This document shows, piece by piece, positions 6,417 through 8,546 of a stretch of DNA of 8,546 nt. The first letter of the stretch is position 1. Each line of letters starts with the position of its first letter. The stretch is from Candidatus Poseidoniaceae archaeon (lineage in GTDB: Archaea; Thermoplasmatota; Poseidoniia; Poseidoniales; Poseidoniaceae): the NCBI GenBank assembly GCA_013330925.1, contig DUHJ01000197.1, forward strand, positions 1-8,546, in the 5' to 3' direction. A program made the translations under genes and the position numbers. The notes beneath the pieces were generated by a model. The model was not told the DNA's origin and made no database searches. It was given only the letters and a program-made list of their open reading frames with translations.

Positions 6417-7675
6417 CCGCCCATGTAGGGCTGCAAGACGTCCGGCACACGGACGCGACCGTCCTCGAGTTGGTTCTGCTCCATGATGGCCACAAGCGCA
6501 CGGCTGGTGGCCACGGCCGTCGAATTCAGCGTGTGCGCAATGGGCTGGTTGGCGTGGCCGGGCACGCCAGTGCGGATCTGCAAGCGGTTGGCCTGGTAAT
6601 CCGTGCAGTTGGAACACGAGACGACTTCCTTGTACGCTTTCGCGCCGGGCAACCACGCCTCGAGGTCGTACTTGCGGCTCGCCACGGTGCCCATGTCGCC
6701 GGTGCAGATGTTGACCACCTCGTAATGCAAGCCAAGGTCGTCCCAGAGGTCGACGCAATTCTGCAGCAATTCCTCGTGCAGGTCCCACGACCCTTCGGCT
6801 TCGCTGATGACGATCTGCTCGACCTTTCGGAATTGGTGGACGCGCCAAATGCCGCGGTCGGACTGCCCATGTGCGCCCACTTCACGACGGAAGCAGTCGG
6901 ACACGCCGACCATGCGGAGCGGAAGGTGTTCGGAGGGCACGGTCTCGCCCATGTACATCGCCGTGAGCGGGTGTTCGCTGGTGGCGGTCATGTAGTACCC
7001 GTCAGGGTCGATGCCGTACATCACCGTCTCAAAGTCGCCGAGGTCGGTGACCCCTTCGTAGGCCGTCCTGTTCATCATCACAGGTGGTTGCACAACGGTG
7101 TATCCACGGTCTCGGAGGAAATCCACGGCATAGGTGGTCAAGGCCATTTCCATGCGTGCAAGGTCGCCTTTGAGGTAGTAGAATCGGCTCCCAGTGACCT
7201 TTGCAGCACGCTCGAGGTCAACCCAGCGGTTCATCTCGATCAGGTCGTTGTGCGTGCGAGGGTCGAAGTCGAACGTCGGCTTCTCGCCGTGCACAGAGTG
7301 TACGGTGTTGCCCGACTCGTCGGCGCCGCTTGGCACGGCGTCGTGAAGCAAGTTGGGAATACCCATACGTACCGCATCGCGAGCGGCAAGGGCCTCATCG
7401 ACCTCCTGCTCCATGGCCGTGATGCGATCACCGATCGAGGCAACTTCAGCCAGCACGCGCTGCATCTCGTCTTGGTCACCGGCCTTCTTGGCCGCACCGA
7501 TGGCTCGTGCGGCTTGGTTGCGCTCGGCCCGAAGCGTGTCCGTGGTCTTCAGCAGATCACGCCACGCGTCATCGAGCCGAATGACCTCGTCGATGGCGTC
7601 GTGAGGGAGACCGCGGCGGTCATGGTCCGCACGAATGCGGTCTGGTGCGTCGCGGAAGAGCGCGATGTCCAGCAT
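6386..7675 (-). CDS. serS: Seryl-tRNA synthetase (class II, common type)
   Basis: This cytoplasmic enzyme charges tRNA-Ser with serine using ATP. The 429 aa are full length for the common SerRS type, not the rare methanogen type. Residues about 30-105 form the tRNA-binding helical arm, a charged coiled coil. The catalytic domain follows with TSEHP (232-236, serine pocket) and motif 2 FRREVGAHGQSDRGIWRVHQFRKVEQ beginning at F262, an archaeal/eukaryote-like version. VSCSNCTDYQANRLQIR (352-368) follows, then motif 3 from NSTAVATSRALVAIMEQNQ (384-402) with Arg392, and the C-terminal hallmark VPDVLQPYMGG (410-420). The start at 7675 has a GGAGG seven bases upstream (plus-strand CCTCC at 7683-7687). 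It lies just downstream of an A22 protease gene on the same strand, probably co-transcribed. Its last codons overlap the convergent ABA4-like gene by 31 bases. Confidence 0.97.
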   Translation of the reverse strand: MLDIALFRDAPDRIRADHDRRGLPHDAIDEVIRLDDAWRDLLKTTDTLRAERNQAARAIGAAKKAGDQDEMQRVLAEVASIGDRITAMEQEVDEALAARDAVRMGIPNLLHDAVPSGADESGNTVHSVHGEKPTFDFDPRTHNDLIEMNRWVDLERAAKVTGSRFYYLKGDLARMEMALTTYAVDFLRDRGYTVVQPPVMMNRTAYEGVTDLGDFETVMYGIDPDGYYMTATSEHPLTAMYMGETVPSEHLPLRMVGVSDCFRREVGAHGQSDRGIWRVHQFRKVEQIVISEAEGSWDLHEELLQNCVDLWDDLGLHYEVVNICTGDMGTVASRKYDLEAWLPGAKAYKEVVSCSNCTDYQANRLQIRTGVPGHANQPIAHTLNSTAVATSRALVAIMEQNQLEDGRVRVPDVLQPYMGGQAVLESCAF

Positions 7676-7677
7676 GG

Positions 7678-7728
7678 TCAGGCCTCCAAATCGACGAGCG
7701 AAGGCCCGCCCTCATCAGGCTTCGCCAT
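7678..7728 (-). other. Possible 16-codon ORF between the A22 protease and serS
   Basis: On the minus strand an ATG (7728-7726) overlaps the protease stop as TGATG and opens MAKPDEGGPSLVDLEA. It stops with TGA at 7680-7678, two bases before the serS ATG. The serS Shine-Dalgarno GGAGG lies within its last codons. It may be a coupling ORF that carries ribosomes from the protease gene to serS, or an accident of spacing. It has no Shine-Dalgarno that I can separate from the protease coding sequence. Confidence 0.3.
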
Positions 7729-8546
7729 CAGAGGGAGATGCCGAAGGCGAACAAACTGCTTCCCACAAAGAGGAGACCACCGACCACGTATCCGAGGATG
7801 GAGCCCCCGTTCAACAGCGGAAGACCGGCCTGTGCCCGTCCGGTGGACACGGCACGCATGAGCAAGGCATAGCCGGCCAAGCCACCCAACAAGGTGGTCA
7901 GGCCTACGAGGAGGCCTTCGGTGCCGCCGAGGTACTGCACGGCGGAGAGGACGAGCATACCGGGGAAAATGACGTCACCGAGACCCATGAACATCGCATC
8001 GCGACCGCCCGTGCTGGCGGTGCTGGACCCTTCGGAAGAGGCGGGTGCCTTGGCTGGCGTCGGCCGGTCTTCGGTGAACTGGCCTTCGCCGTACCCTTCG
8101 CTGTCCTGAATGAAGGAGTAGTCGCGCTTCTGCGGCGCGACCAGCAGGATGGGAAGCCGGAGACCGATCATCGTGTCCGCCAATTCCAACATGTGTCGGC
8201 TGCGGTACACTGCCCATGCGTCGTAGACCGCTGCAGCGATCATGAACACGATGACCAAGGGCGGCACGAAGGTGACGCCAAGCATGGTGATCACGCCTGC
8301 CCCAACGAGAACGCCTACGGTGTTGACCACGTACCATTCCGAATGAACGTAGAGCAAGATCATCATCACCAACGCCACGGACAAACCGATGATGGAAGCC
8401 AATGCATCGAACACAATCTCGCCACGGAGGAACATGTCATTGGTGAAGAGGCCGGTCTGAACGCCGTCTTCGTTCACCAAAGCAATGCGCCATTCGTCTC
8501 CGGCGATGACGGCCAGGTGGGTGGTTCCGTTCACGTCATCAACCAC
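7728..8546 (-). CDS. Presenilin-like A22 family intramembrane aspartyl protease, N-terminus missing
   Basis: This is a predicted GxGD intramembrane protease of the archaeal presenilin homologue/DUF1119 type, which cleaves membrane-embedded substrates. The frame is open to the window edge, so the true start and probably the first helices are outside. The 272 visible residues show about six helices (roughly 46-67, 72-92, 95-115, 185-208, 213-232 and 243-268 of the visible part). The catalytic Asp pair is present: AVYDAW (Asp109, bases 8220-8222) and MGLGDVIFPG (Asp191, bases 7974-7976). GLPLLNGGSILGY (241-253) sits where the PAL motif is expected, with PLL in place of PAL. Between the catalytic helices is a long hydrophilic loop (about 138-183) with a Pro/Ala/Ser/Thr/Gly-rich stretch. 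A soluble segment (about 1-43) precedes the first visible helix. Both active-site Asp are kept, so it is likely active. It is immediately upstream of serS. Confidence 0.88.
   Translation of the reverse strand: MVDDVNGTTHLAVIAGDEWRIALVNEDGVQTGLFTNDMFLRGEIVFDALASIIGLSVALVMMILLYVHSEWYVVNTVGVLVGAGVITMLGVTFVPPLVIVFMIAAAVYDAWAVYRSRHMLELADTMIGLRLPILLVAPQKRDYSFIQDSEGYGEGQFTEDRPTPAKAPASSEGSSTASTGGRDAMFMGLGDVIFPGMLVLSAVQYLGGTEGLLVGLTTLLGGLAGYALLMRAVSTGRAQAGLPLLNGGSILGYVVGGLLFVGSSLFAFGISL

Noticed and set aside
5856..6848. 330-codon open frame on the minus strand
   Set aside because: It overlaps serS in another frame and the ABA4-like gene in antisense; it is Arg/His/Gly-rich and without motifs.
6470..7861. 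463-codon open frame on the plus strand
   Set aside because: It is antisense to serS, which shows all class II motifs. The product has no family features.
1..8546. CRISPR arrays, tRNA or rRNA genes, transposases
   Set aside because: No regularly spaced repeats, cloverleaf patterns or transposase motifs were seen; all sizeable stretches are covered by ordinary genes.

Overview
The window looks like a high-GC (about 60% by eye), gene-dense archaeal chromosome segment. The best fit is a planktonic marine euryarchaeon of the Poseidoniales (Marine Group II) type. This rests on several traits together: an archaeal-style RND/MMPL exporter, a presenilin-like A22 membrane protease, a seryl-tRNA synthetase with archaeal/eukaryote-like motif 2, Shine-Dalgarno starts of the AGGTGA/GGAGG kind, acidic proteins and very short spacers. 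No rRNA or phylogenetic marker tree was available, so the lineage is an inference.

Plus strand, 1-2426: a metal-uptake ABC transporter of the ZnuABC/TroABC (cluster 9) kind. It comprises the C-terminal part of the solute-binding protein (cut by the window start), the ATPase and the ABC-3 permease. ATPase and permease overlap by ATGA. The binding protein and ATPase are separated by 56 bases holding two small hairpins. Two features of the ATPase are unusual: a hydrophobic insertion in its helical subdomain and a Cys/His cluster just after the H-loop.

Plus strand, 2493-6416: a probable second transcription unit. It starts after a 60-base spacer with a TATA-like stretch and repeated ACGTGA words. 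It encodes a 12-TM RND exporter (922 aa), a thioredoxin-fold lipoprotein with a CSGC motif, and a four-helix ABA4-like (DUF4281) membrane protein. The last two are coupled by ATGA. All three products would sit in or on the cytoplasmic membrane, so a joint role in handling hydrophobic molecules or the cell envelope is conceivable but unproven.

Minus strand, 8546-6386: a presenilin-like A22 protease (N-terminus beyond the window) followed by serS. The 52-base gap between them is filled almost exactly by a 16-codon ORF that overlaps the protease stop by one base and ends two bases before the serS start codon. serS converges with the ABA4-like gene, and the two coding regions overlap tail to tail by 31 bases.

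No RNA genes, insertion sequences, CRISPR arrays or clear terminators were seen. No gene-free stretch exceeds 60 bases.
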